Part shown: piece by piece, positions 1-5,606 of the stretch | Layout of the letters: every line of letters begins with the position of its first letter | How positions within the stretch are numbered: the stretch's first letter is position 1 | Source of the DNA: a virus | Length of the DNA stretch: 21,970 nucleotides | Virus record (IMG/VR): IMGVR_UViG_3300007609_000100 | Span: 1-21,970 of that record | Strand: one strand, 5' to 3' | The notes under the pieces: generated by a model | The model's database searches: none | The model's input: the letters and a program-made list of their open reading frames with translations, nothing else | What the model was told of the DNA's origin: nothing | Translations under genes and position numbers: made by a program

Positions 1-411
1 GGGAGAGGGGAGGAAGAAAAAAGATCGGTAGGGGGGAGACAAAATAGCCATAGGGGGGGCGACAAAATAGACATACGAACTATAACCAATGAACTAGACC
101 CAATAAATAGTATGTATAGCAAACAGTTTGAGGTCTTTTGGGCAAGCTATCCCCACAAGGTTGACAAGGTTAGAGCTCGTAAAGCTTTTCGCAAGATAGA
201 CCGTAAAAAACTAAAGCTTGTTGTCGAGGGTGCGCAGCGTTTCGCCGAGGACCCTAACCTGCCACCGAGGGCGTTTATCCCGTACCCTGCTACTTGGCTT
301 AACGGTGAACGGTGGGAGGACGGGCCACTGCCGGCACGATCTAAACGTGGCGAGTCAAAGACGAGGGCTCAAGAAAATCTGGATAGACTGCACGAACTAG
401 GGGGGGTGTAG
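1..411 (+). CDS. Phage replication protein, C-terminal part (5' end outside window)
   Basis: The frame ending at TAG 409-411 is open back to base 1 with no stop, so the ATG at 112 is probably internal and the gene begins upstream of the window; 136 residues are visible. Residues 1-38 are a low-complexity, charged linker rich in Gly, Arg and Glu. The rest resembles the C-terminal domain found in many phage replication initiators and DnaD/helicase-loader-like proteins: an FxxFWxxYPxKxxK start (FEVFWASYPHKVDK) and a PYPATWLNGERW end. Those landmarks are what I recognise; the role in origin binding or helicase recruitment is from the family. The linker DNA contains two imperfect 22-23-bp direct repeats. 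The methyltransferase gene follows after 2 bases. If the ATG at 112 is the true start, it would be a 99-aa stand-alone version. Confidence 0.65.
   Translation, partial: GRGEEEKRSVGGRQNSHRGGDKIDIRTITNELDPINSMYSKQFEVFWASYPHKVDKVRARKAFRKIDRKKLKLVVEGAQRFAEDPNLPPRAFIPYPATWLNGERWEDGPLPARSKRGESKTRAQENLDRLHELGGV
30..75. repeat. Two imperfect tandem 22/23-bp repeats in the replication-gene linker
   Basis: Copy A (30-51) and copy B (52-75) share a G-run followed by GACAAAATAG and a nearly identical end (CCAT versus ACAT). The copies are not a whole number of codons apart, so they encode different residues. Repetition at DNA level rather than protein level would fit an iteron-type binding site inside a replication gene, but two copies is few and this is inference. 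Confidence 0.45.
400..406 (+). promoter_or_regulatory. Seven-G ribosome-binding tract for the methyltransferase gene
   Basis: G400-G406 ends 7 bases before the ATG at 414 and is the only purine-rich tract positioned to act as a Shine-Dalgarno site. It overlaps the last codons of the upstream gene. An all-G tract would pair with the anti-SD partly through G.U. Confidence 0.4.
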
Positions 412-413
412 TA

Positions 414-1265
414 ATGCTAAATGCGACTATTCTGGTCGGTAACGCGGTCGAGCGCTTGCAAACGATCGGGGGGGGGGTGGCGCAAACGTGTATAACCTCG
501 CCACCTTATTTTGGTCTCAGGGATTACGGGCACGACGGTCAGATAGGTTTAGAGCACTCGCTCGAGGGCTACGTTTCCGCGCTGGTAGCTGTGTTTGCAG
601 AGGTGCGTAGGGTGTTGTCCGACGACGGTACTCTGTGGGTCAACTTGGGCGATAGCTACGGCAAGAATAAACAGTTACTCGGTATACCGTGGCGGGTCGC
701 GTTTGCTTTACAGTCGCACGGTTGGTACTTGCGCAGCGAGGTAATTTGGCACAAACCTAACCCTATGCCTGAGTCGGTTACCGATCGTCCTACTAAGGCG
801 CACGAGACTATTTTTTTACTCGCTAAAAATGAGCAGTATTTTTACGACGTGGACGCTATAAAAGAGCCGGCAATATGGGCAGACGACGGTAGGGCTGGTC
901 TTGGTCGACTAAATTATCGCGGGAAACGCCAGGGCCAAGAGGGCACAGGTCAAGAGGCTTTCGTTTCTATTAAAGAGTTTCGTAACAAACGCTCGGTATG
1001 GACTGTGCCGGTAAGAGCTTACAAAGGTGCTCACTTTGCCACGTACCCGCCGGCGCTTATCGAGCCGTGCGTTTTAGCTGGTAGCAAAGAGGGCGACACC
1101 GTGCTAGACCCGTTTAGTGGCTCTGGTACGACCGGCGAGGTCGCGCTACTAAATAATCGCCATTATGTCGGCACTGAGCTAAACCCAGACTACGCCGATA
1201 TGAGTGTCGACAGAATCGGTAACGCTGTGGGTATGCTGGGGCAAGTAACACTAGAGAGAGGGTAG
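414..1265 (+). CDS. Orphan DNA methyltransferase, beta class (N4-cytosine or N6-adenine)
   Basis: A 283-aa SAM-dependent amino-methyltransferase. Catalytic motif IV (TSPPY, residues 28-32) lies near the N-terminus and the SAM-binding motif I (DPFSGSGTT, 232-240) near the C-terminus, which is the beta-class order. SPPY is more typical of N4-cytosine enzymes, but N6-adenine cannot be excluded. The long middle (about 100-200) would hold target recognition. There is no restriction endonuclease beside it, so it probably protects phage DNA from host restriction. Codons 19-22 contain an uninterrupted run of ten G (468-477), just before motif IV; loss of one G would bring TAA 493-495 into frame. Stop TAG is followed directly by the next gene. 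The methyltransferase call is secure; specificity is unknown. Confidence 0.93.
   Translation: MLNATILVGNAVERLQTIGGGVAQTCITSPPYFGLRDYGHDGQIGLEHSLEGYVSALVAVFAEVRRVLSDDGTLWVNLGDSYGKNKQLLGIPWRVAFALQSHGWYLRSEVIWHKPNPMPESVTDRPTKAHETIFLLAKNEQYFYDVDAIKEPAIWADDGRAGLGRLNYRGKRQGQEGTGQEAFVSIKEFRNKRSVWTVPVRAYKGAHFATYPPALIEPCVLAGSKEGDTVLDPFSGSGTTGEVALLNNRHYVGTELNPDYADMSVDRIGNAVGMLGQVTLERG
468..477. repeat. Homopolymer run of ten G inside the methyltransferase gene
   Basis: Ten consecutive G encode Gly19-Gly20-Gly21 and the first base of Val22. It is the longest single-base run I found in the window. Such tracts are prone to slippage; both +1 and -1 frames reach a stop before motif I (TAA at 493-495 for one lost G, TAG at 608-610 for one gained). 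Confidence 0.9.
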
Positions 1266-1267
1266 TA

Positions 1268-1687
1268 ATGCTGAAAACAGAGACAGAGCGGTTAGTGCGC
1301 AAGCTGGCCGTATTGGATAACAGGACTGTAAACGACGGTGTCGTGGACGCTTGGCACGAGCTGGTAGCGCACTTGTCGTATCAGGTGGCCGAGCTCGCGG
1401 TTCGTAAGGCCCGGCAGGACGTGACCATAAACTGGGTGGAGCCTAAGCACGTTTTGGCTAAGGCTCACGACGCAGCTAAAGAGCTAAACGAGCAGGCGAC
1501 GAAACTGGCACGCCAGGCCGAGGAGAACGGTACGGGTGCGCCAGAGCCTAAGTGTGCCGAGCACGGGTTACGTATTACGACGTGTAAAGACTGTTGTCTC
1601 ACGATATACCGTAAGTCGTTGGAGTTGCCGGCTGACCGTTTGCACTCGTGGTGCGTAGGTAACGTGTACGAGGACGCTCTGCTATGA
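1268..1687 (+). CDS. Small protein with N-terminal helical domain and Cys-rich C-terminal region
   Basis: 139 aa, unnamed. Residues 1-75 are predicted helical and include VNDGVVDAWHELV and a later WVEPKHVL; this layout resembles small actinophage replication-region proteins of unknown role, some suspected to be loader-like, though I am not sure of the match. Residues 95-110 carry CAEHGLRITTCKDCC, a CxxH/CxxC-like arrangement that could bind zinc, with another Cys at about 129. It starts at the ATG 2 bases after the methyltransferase stop, with GAGAGGG as ribosome-binding site, and its stop overlaps the next start as ATGA. Confidence 0.7.
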   Translation: MLKTETERLVRKLAVLDNRTVNDGVVDAWHELVAHLSYQVAELAVRKARQDVTINWVEPKHVLAKAHDAAKELNEQATKLARQAEENGTGAPEPKCAEHGLRITTCKDCCLTIYRKSLELPADRLHSWCVGNVYEDALL

Positions 1688-1848
1688 CCGAAATAATGCC
1701 GTTTTGGCAACCGCCAGGCTTTAGACCTATGAGCGACGGGGCAATAGAGGCACTGTGCAACGGCGACGCAGCAGAGGACATAAAAAGCCAACGCGCAGAC
1801 ACGCTACTCGTGAGGATCGTAGACGGGAAACTCGCGCCGAATGCCTAG
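1684..1848 (+). CDS. Hypothetical 54-aa protein
   Basis: Starts at ATG 1684, overlapping the previous stop as ATGA, and ends at TAG 1846-1848, inside the start of the next gene (ATGCCTAG). The product begins MTEIMPFWQPPGFRPMSD and continues as a short mixed helix without Cys clusters or membrane segment. The coding call rests on this tight coupling on both sides and on codon use like its neighbours. No family recognised. Confidence 0.6.
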   Translation: MTEIMPFWQPPGFRPMSDGAIEALCNGDAAEDIKSQRADTLLVRIVDGKLAPNA

Positions 1849-2125
1849 CTACGCCGAGCACCTTGGTATAGACCTCGCTAGGCTCGAGGCTGAGCGCCAC
1901 CACCACTACGAGGCACCCGAGCCACAATATGTAACCAATGACATAACGCCACCGCCAGAGTCGTCGGAGGACTGGCAACCAATAACGAGGGCGGCCAACG
2001 CAATAGGGTACGCGGTCGAGACACTGCGCAGGTGGACCAAGAGCGACCACGTGGCTTACGAAAAGCGGGGCGGGCGCACTTGGGTCTACTATCCCGACGT
2101 TTTACGACACGCCGGCAAAGCCTAA
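1841..2125 (+). CDS. Helix-turn-helix DNA-binding protein (MerR/excisionase-like)
   Basis: 94 aa. Residues 1-45 are acidic and His-rich with no clear fold. Residues 46-90 read as a MerR-superfamily winged-HTH: an ITRAANAIGYAVETLRRW helix-turn-helix, then a wing (EKRGGRTWVYYPDVLR) of the kind seen in phage excisionases and small regulators. It would act as a small DNA-binding regulator or an architectural protein. No integrase is visible nearby, so excisionase is not supported specifically. A palindrome 13 bases past its stop, upstream of the ssDNA-binding-like gene, is a candidate binding site, by proximity only. Confidence 0.7.
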   Translation: MPSYAEHLGIDLARLEAERHHHYEAPEPQYVTNDITPPPESSEDWQPITRAANAIGYAVETLRRWTKSDHVAYEKRGGRTWVYYPDVLRHAGKA

Positions 2126-2137
2126 ACCCCTACTCGA

Positions 2138-2153
2138 ATTACACCCGTGTAAT
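2138..2153. promoter_or_regulatory. Perfect 7-bp inverted repeat, candidate operator
   Basis: ATTACAC-CC-GTGTAAT is a perfect dyad with a 2-bp centre, in the 64-bp gap between the HTH gene and the ssDNA-binding-like gene. It could be a repressor/activator site. It shares the half-site core CGTGTA with the dyad at 5011-5028. Confidence 0.45.
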
Positions 2154-2189
2154 ACCCTAGAGCCCGTACACAATTTTTTAGGGGGGACC

Positions 2190-2564
2190 GTGGCTAAAAT
2201 CACGTTAAACAAAGTGCAGGTAACTCGAGTATTTTGGGACGGTAAAGGTGCGCAGGTTGTCGAGACGTACAAGACACAGGCCGGCGAACGTAGCACCCGT
2301 TACTCGCTGTTTTTTGACGAGCCACACGGTCTCGCAGAGGGTACCGTTATTGACGTCGAGGGTTTGCTCTCGGCAAGCGTAGACGAGTACGAGAAACGAG
2401 ACGGTAGCGGTACCGGTCACTCGGTCGCACTCAAGGTAAACAAGCCTCGCGTATCTAATATCGACTCACCGGTACAGTCTGACAAGGTTGGCGTAGCAGC
2501 GGTAACGGAAACGTGGCCGACTGTAAACCCTAACGCTCTAGTCGACGATAGTGCCCCATTCTAA
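2190..2564 (+). CDS. ssDNA-binding-protein-like, OB-fold with acidic tail
   Basis: 124 aa from a GTG start; AGGGGGG ends 3 bases before it. Residues 1-88 look like a small beta-barrel: alternating strands with a central TVIDVEGLLSASVDEY typical of OB folds, where strand 4 enters the barrel. A low-complexity linker follows, and the protein ends DDSAPF, which matches the acidic C-terminal tip of SSB proteins (usually D-D-D-I-P-F) that recruits partner enzymes. It is shorter than bacterial SSB. I infer coating of ssDNA during phage replication. It overlaps the next gene by 14 bases, which makes coupled translation likely. Confidence 0.7.
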   Translation: MAKITLNKVQVTRVFWDGKGAQVVETYKTQAGERSTRYSLFFDEPHGLAEGTVIDVEGLLSASVDEYEKRDGSGTGHSVALKVNKPRVSNIDSPVQSDKVGVAAVTETWPTVNPNALVDDSAPF

Positions 2565-3324
2565 CCCGTTAGACGAACTACTAAACGTTGTGGATCGGCT
2601 TACGCAAGTCCACAGGTCCGAGGTCTTGGTAGAGGACGACGACGGCACCGAGCAACGCGTAACAATGTTGCACGACGCCCTAATAGTCCAGCTACGTAAC
2701 CTCGTCCACTCGAGTCTCGGCTACACAGTGCAAGGCGCAGGGCTCGCGTCGGAGCGTAACGTTATCGACGCGGACGCACTAGAGCAGTACGAGCAAGTAC
2801 GGGCGCAAGCGACGAGACTGTTTAAAGAGGTCTCGGACGCTAAACCATTCTCGAGCCCAGAGTCGAACCTACGGCACTGGTATATTGAGTTTAAAAATCA
2901 GGTCAACGGCCGTAAAGTGTCGACCGAGGTGCTACACGCCAAGCTACGCAAGCTAAACGGTATGGCGTACGCGATCGACAACAAACTAAACCCGCCGACA
3001 GCTCTCGAGATTACGGCAGCGTGCCCAAGGTGCGACGCTACACACGGCACAGACGAGCAAGGTATATACCGTAGGTCTATACTCGTCGAGTCTCGTATAG
3101 TCCAGTACCGCTCGCTGGACCACACTAAAGCTCGTTGTATTGTGTGCTCGGCCACGTGGCTACACGGCCGCGGTATGCGCCAGCTACGGTACGAAATCGA
3201 CACACGCGAGGACGTGCGACACGCCGATAAAGAAAATACCGAAATTATCGAAAATTTGTTCGAGGATTATGGTACGATTGAGGTGCGCTCTATTAGTGTG
3301 CCCGAAATCGAAACGAGGCCCTAG
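2551..3324 (+). CDS. Zinc-ribbon protein of actinophage type, unknown function
   Basis: 257 aa from a GTG inside the ssDNA-binding-like gene. It begins PHSNPLDELLNVVDRLT and is largely helical to about residue 150. Two CxxC knuckles follow (CPRCDATHG and CIVCSATW, about 25 residues apart), forming a zinc ribbon, then an acidic helical tail rich in Glu. Proteins with this layout are common in actinophage replication regions and carry only DUF names; I do not recognise a proven function. The context suggests DNA replication or regulation. There is no clear Shine-Dalgarno site, so translation may be coupled to the upstream gene. Confidence 0.7.
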   Translation: MPHSNPLDELLNVVDRLTQVHRSEVLVEDDDGTEQRVTMLHDALIVQLRNLVHSSLGYTVQGAGLASERNVIDADALEQYEQVRAQATRLFKEVSDAKPFSSPESNLRHWYIEFKNQVNGRKVSTEVLHAKLRKLNGMAYAIDNKLNPPTALEITAACPRCDATHGTDEQGIYRRSILVESRIVQYRSLDHTKARCIVCSATWLHGRGMRQLRYEIDTREDVRHADKENTEIIENLFEDYGTIEVRSISVPEIETRP

Positions 3325-4061
3325 TGCGTATCCTCTTTTTTGACTTAGAGACGTCGCCTATGACGGCTCACACGTGGGGACTCTGGCAGCAGAACGTAAG
3401 CCTCTCCCAGATAGTCGAGAGCACCGAGGTTATCTGTTTCGGTGCCCAATGGTACGGCGAGAAAAAAGTACACTTTTACTCGGTACACCACGACGGTAAA
3501 GCCGGTATGCTCCAGGCGTTACACGATCTAATGGACGAGGCCGACGTGCTCGTGGGCTGGAATTCCAAGGGTTTCGACCACAAGCATATCCGGCGAGAAT
3601 TCTTAGAGGCCGGCATATTGCCACCGAGCCCGACTAAAGACTTTGACCTTATGGCGTTAGTAAAGCGCCTGTTTAGGTTTCCGAGCAACAAGCTCGACTA
3701 CGTCGCTCAGCGTTTAGGTGTTGGCGCTAAAGTACCGCACACCGGTTTTCAGCTCTGGCTGGACGTTATGGCCGGCGACGATAAAGCTTGGCGCACTATG
3801 CGCAAGTACCAGATACAGGACGTAAAGCTACTTGTAGAGTTGTACGAGAAACTACGCCCGTGGGCCGACGGCCAACTACCTAACGCAGCACTCTCGAACG
3901 GTAAACCCGACTCGTGTGTGGCTTGCGGTAGTGACCACTTGACTGTACGCGGTCGATACTACACGGCCAGCCAGTCCTACCCTCGTTACCGTTGCCACGA
4001 CTGCGGTAAATGGCAGCGTCTCAAGACGTCCGAGGGTACCAGCAGTTTACGATCTATTTAG
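3324..4061 (+). CDS. DEDD-family 3'-5' exonuclease (RNase H-like) with C-terminal zinc ribbon
   Basis: 245 aa; GTG start overlaps the preceding TAG by one base. Exo I is FFDLETS (Asp7, Glu9), Exo II is WNSKGFDHKHI (Asp85), and Exo III is YQIQD (Tyr162, Asp166, the YxxxD type of DEDDy enzymes). These are the four metal-binding acids of DnaQ-like proofreading exonucleases. A zinc ribbon follows (CVACG at 198-202, CHDCG at 224-228), which may grip nucleic acid. No polymerase domain is attached and none is in the window, so it may work on recombination or degradation intermediates rather than as a built-in proofreader. Confidence 0.88.
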   Translation: MRILFFDLETSPMTAHTWGLWQQNVSLSQIVESTEVICFGAQWYGEKKVHFYSVHHDGKAGMLQALHDLMDEADVLVGWNSKGFDHKHIRREFLEAGILPPSPTKDFDLMALVKRLFRFPSNKLDYVAQRLGVGAKVPHTGFQLWLDVMAGDDKAWRTMRKYQIQDVKLLVELYEKLRPWADGQLPNAALSNGKPDSCVACGSDHLTVRGRYYTASQSYPRYRCHDCGKWQRLKTSEGTSSLRSI

Positions 4062-4176
4062 TTTTACCCGAGTGCACTCTGGCAATAGTCCACACTCTAC
4101 GATAACGACTACCCTATGGCGGTCGAGGCAATAGCCAATAAGACAGAGACTAAGCCAGGTTACGAAAGGTATTTTT

Positions 4177-4413
4177 ATGTCGGCCGAGACGTACGAGGCG
4201 CTAGGCCGTGCCATTAGCGAGCACGTACTCGACGAGGCTATGGAGGCCGCCGACTTTGTCCGCGACTGGGTAGTAGTAGCGTCGACGTCTAGTATGGACT
4301 CGGACGGTGAGAGCGCCGAAATTGTAGTGTTTAGAAACGCGACTACCCCACTGTATGCCGTTACCGGTCTACTCGAGTGGGGCAAGTCAGCTTACGGGGA
4401 GGTGGAACTATGA
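4177..4413 (+). CDS. Hypothetical 78-aa acidic protein
   Basis: Starts at ATG 4177 with GAAAGG 8 bases upstream. The first half is helical and acidic (HVLDEAMEAADFVRDW); the second half looks like a small beta hairpin domain (AEIVVFRN, PLYAVTGLLEWG). No Cys cluster, signal peptide or membrane segment. The stop overlaps the start of the next gene as ATGA, so the two are translationally coupled. No family recognised. Confidence 0.65.
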   Translation: MSAETYEALGRAISEHVLDEAMEAADFVRDWVVVASTSSMDSDGESAEIVVFRNATTPLYAVTGLLEWGKSAYGEVEL

Positions 4414-4565
4414 GCGTATGGGAGTTTATAGGGTGGGTAATTGCTGTGCCACTGGCACTAACGAGCTTGGTCTTTGTGTTTGCGGTGAGCGTTGCTGTTG
4501 TACGGGTTACTGCGAAACGAGCACGACGCAAGACTGCGACTAGACACCTAAGACCAGTTGACTAA
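4410..4565 (+). CDS. Small single-pass membrane protein
   Basis: 51 aa from ATG 4410, chosen over an upstream in-frame ATG at 4377 because it overlaps the previous stop as ATGA and has GGGGAGGTGG just upstream. Residues 4-34 are strongly hydrophobic (FIGWVIAVPLALTSLVFVF onward), then come many Arg and Lys (RVTAKRARRKTATR), so the N-terminus is expected outside and the basic tail in the cytoplasm. A holin is possible by size, but the position in the replication block and the absence of an endolysin argue against it. The stop overlaps the next start. Confidence 0.65.
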   Translation: MSVWEFIGWVIAVPLALTSLVFVFAVSVAVVRVTAKRARRKTATRHLRPVD

Positions 4566-4885
4566 TGGCAACGTACGACCCACCGGCAGACGTCCAGAAC
4601 GCAGCTAAACGCGCCCTAATCTGGATCGCAGAGGGTCGCGCAGGGTCAGGCTTTACCGACACTGGTAGAGCTCGAGCCGTGCAACTCGCTAACGGTCGCC
4701 CAGTATCAGACGAGACCATAACCCGTATGCGGTCATTCTTTGCCAGGCAGGCAGGTAACAAAGACGCCGAGGGTTTTTACCGTGGCGAGGACGGTTACCC
4801 GAGCCCTGGCCGTGTCGCTTGGGACGCCTGGGGTGGAGACCCTGGGGAGCGCTGGGCTAACTCGGTGCGACTCCCAAACGAGTAG
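4565..4885 (+). CDS. Small phage protein with conserved GRVAWDAWGGDPG motif
   Basis: 106 aa; ATG 4565 overlaps the upstream TAA (TAATG). Residues 45-66 are helical (SDETITRMRSFFARQ) and residues 75-100 contain YPSPGRVAWDAWGGDPGERW. I know this combination (a helix ending in SFFARH-like text, then PSPGRIAW.LWGGD.G..W) from stand-alone phage proteins and as an appendage on some phage structural proteins; its function is not established to my knowledge. Its TAG stop (4883-4885) ends on the first base of the tRNA-like element. Confidence 0.7.
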   Translation: MATYDPPADVQNAAKRALIWIAEGRAGSGFTDTGRARAVQLANGRPVSDETITRMRSFFARQAGNKDAEGFYRGEDGYPSPGRVAWDAWGGDPGERWANSVRLPNE

Positions 4886-4963
4886 GGGCAGTATCGGTAT
4901 CGCCGGTAGCGAAAGCCACACGTGGATCGTTACCGTACGCCAGTTCGACTCTGGCCTGCTCCA
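4885..4963 (+). ncRNA. tRNA-like element with alanine-type acceptor, no regular anticodon arm
   Basis: A 7-bp acceptor stem pairs GGGGCAG (4885-4891) with CTGCTCC (4956-4962), with a single G3.U70 wobble, followed by A4963 in the discriminator place. Bases 8-9 are TA. The T arm is perfect: GCCAG-TTCGACT-CTGGC (4939-4955), matching the TTCRANY T-loop consensus. Between them there is no 5-bp/7-nt anticodon arm; the best fold is a 9-bp hairpin (4904-4912 with 4927-4935, one G.U) with a small inner CCA/TGG stem. G3.U70 plus A73 are alanyl-tRNA synthetase identity elements and are also universal in tmRNA. CCA is not encoded (CTA follows). It could be a functional tRNA mimic, a decayed tRNA, or an attachment-site copy. 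Confidence 0.5.
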
Positions 4964-4995
4964 CTAGCTCCCTACCCTCGACCGAGTGGCAGGGT

Positions 4996-5028
4996 GTATT
5001 TTTATATAAACGTGTATATAAGTACACG
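4996..5028 (+). promoter_or_regulatory. AT-rich block with two TATATAA boxes and a dyad, candidate late promoter/operator
   Basis: This is the most AT-rich patch in the intergenic region. TATATAA occurs at 5003-5009 and again at 5015-5021. A 6-bp dyad, CGTGTA-TATAAG-TACACG (5011-5028), overlaps the second box. It lies about 50 bases before the HNH gene that opens the packaging module, which is where a promoter with an overlapping operator would be expected. No clear -35 box is visible. Confidence 0.4.
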
Positions 5029-5068
5029 ATAAGGCAACCTAATCGCCGTATAGCAACACCCAGAGAGA

Positions 5069-5075
5069 CCCCCCC
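5069..5075. repeat. Seven-C run immediately before the HNH start codon
   Basis: C5069-C5075 lies between an AGAGAGA tract and ATG 5077, where a spacer of mixed sequence is usual. A second seven-C run lies at 5115-5121 within the gene. The only possible ribosome-binding tract is the upstream AGAGAGA. Confidence 0.8.
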
Positions 5076-5076
5076 T

Positions 5077-5382
5077 ATGGCCCACAACTGGGACAGTAGC
5101 ACAAGACCTAAAGACCCCCCCGGCTGGGCTAAGACCCGGGCCCTAGTGATCCAACGAGCAGGTGGCTTATGTCAACACGAGGACGGCTGTACACACAACG
5201 GTACGGACGTGGACCATATAGTAAACCTGGCGGCCGGCGGAAACCACGACCTAAATAACCTGAGACTACTGTGCACTTGGCACCATAAGCGTAAGACAGC
5301 ACAAGAGGCAGCACAAGCAAGGGCCCGTATGGCAGTACCCCGAGAGGTACGACCTAAACAAAAGCACCCCGGCCTCGCGTAG
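5077..5382 (+). CDS. HNH endonuclease (packaging-associated)
   Basis: 101 aa. Residues 29-34 (CQHEDGC) with a later Cys-x-x-His (CTWHH) form the zinc knuckles; the catalytic HNH core is VDHI, then HDLNNLRLLC, ending in HHKRKT. This is the small HNH family encoded beside terminases in many cos-packaging phages, where the nuclease is needed with the large terminase for cutting genome ends. Here a primase gene intervenes before the terminases. The Pro pair in KDPPG is encoded by a seven-C run, a potential slippage point. Confidence 0.9.
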   Translation: MAHNWDSSTRPKDPPGWAKTRALVIQRAGGLCQHEDGCTHNGTDVDHIVNLAAGGNHDLNNLRLLCTWHHKRKTAQEAAQARARMAVPREVRPKQKHPGLA

Positions 5383-5606
5383 GTAGGGGGACCCACCCCC
5401 CTCCCCCCCCACTCCCTGCCCGGGGAGGGGCTGTAGTTCGCTGTGCGTGCAATACTCCAAGCTTTACCCCCTGGCTGGCGCTGTGCGACTGGATAAAAGG
5501 CTTACCAGTATTGCCACGGGTGGCGAGACGTTTGTACAGGCTAGAGGCTTAGACAGGCGCAGAATCGCTCGTTGCCGTTTATCGTTACACCTGGTAAAGT
5601 CGCGGT
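5383..5606. other. 224-bp non-coding junction, GC-rich hairpins; possible cos region
   Basis: No gene seen. The first 50 bases are made of G and C runs, including eight C at 5403-5410, and can fold into two hairpins: GGGGG/CCCCC at 5386-5400 and CCC-A-CTCCC/GGGAGGGG at 5408-5430 (loop TGCCCG, one bulged A). No T tract follows, so an intrinsic terminator is doubtful. Phages with an HNH gene next to terminase usually carry cos near here, so this is the best place for genome ends, but I cannot define an overhang. Bases 5431-5606 show no feature I can name. Confidence 0.35.

Noticed and set aside
4116-4217. 33-codon ORF starting at ATG 4116
   Set aside because: No ribosome site, basic random-looking product, and it overlaps the start of a better-supported gene at 4177.
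4377-4409. Upstream ATG for the small membrane protein
   Set aside because: ATG 4410 has the ribosome site and the ATGA overlap; the extra residues are polar and antisense-like.
4410-4565. Holin
   Set aside because: One hydrophobic helix and size fit, but there is no endolysin nearby and the gene lies in the replication block.
4885-4963. A normal tRNA gene
   Set aside because: I tried every 5-bp/7-nt placement for the anticodon arm and none paired well; the best had a near-empty variable loop. Listed as tRNA-like instead.
4885-4963. A tmRNA
   Set aside because: Only 79 nt, with no room for a tag-coding frame or pseudoknots.
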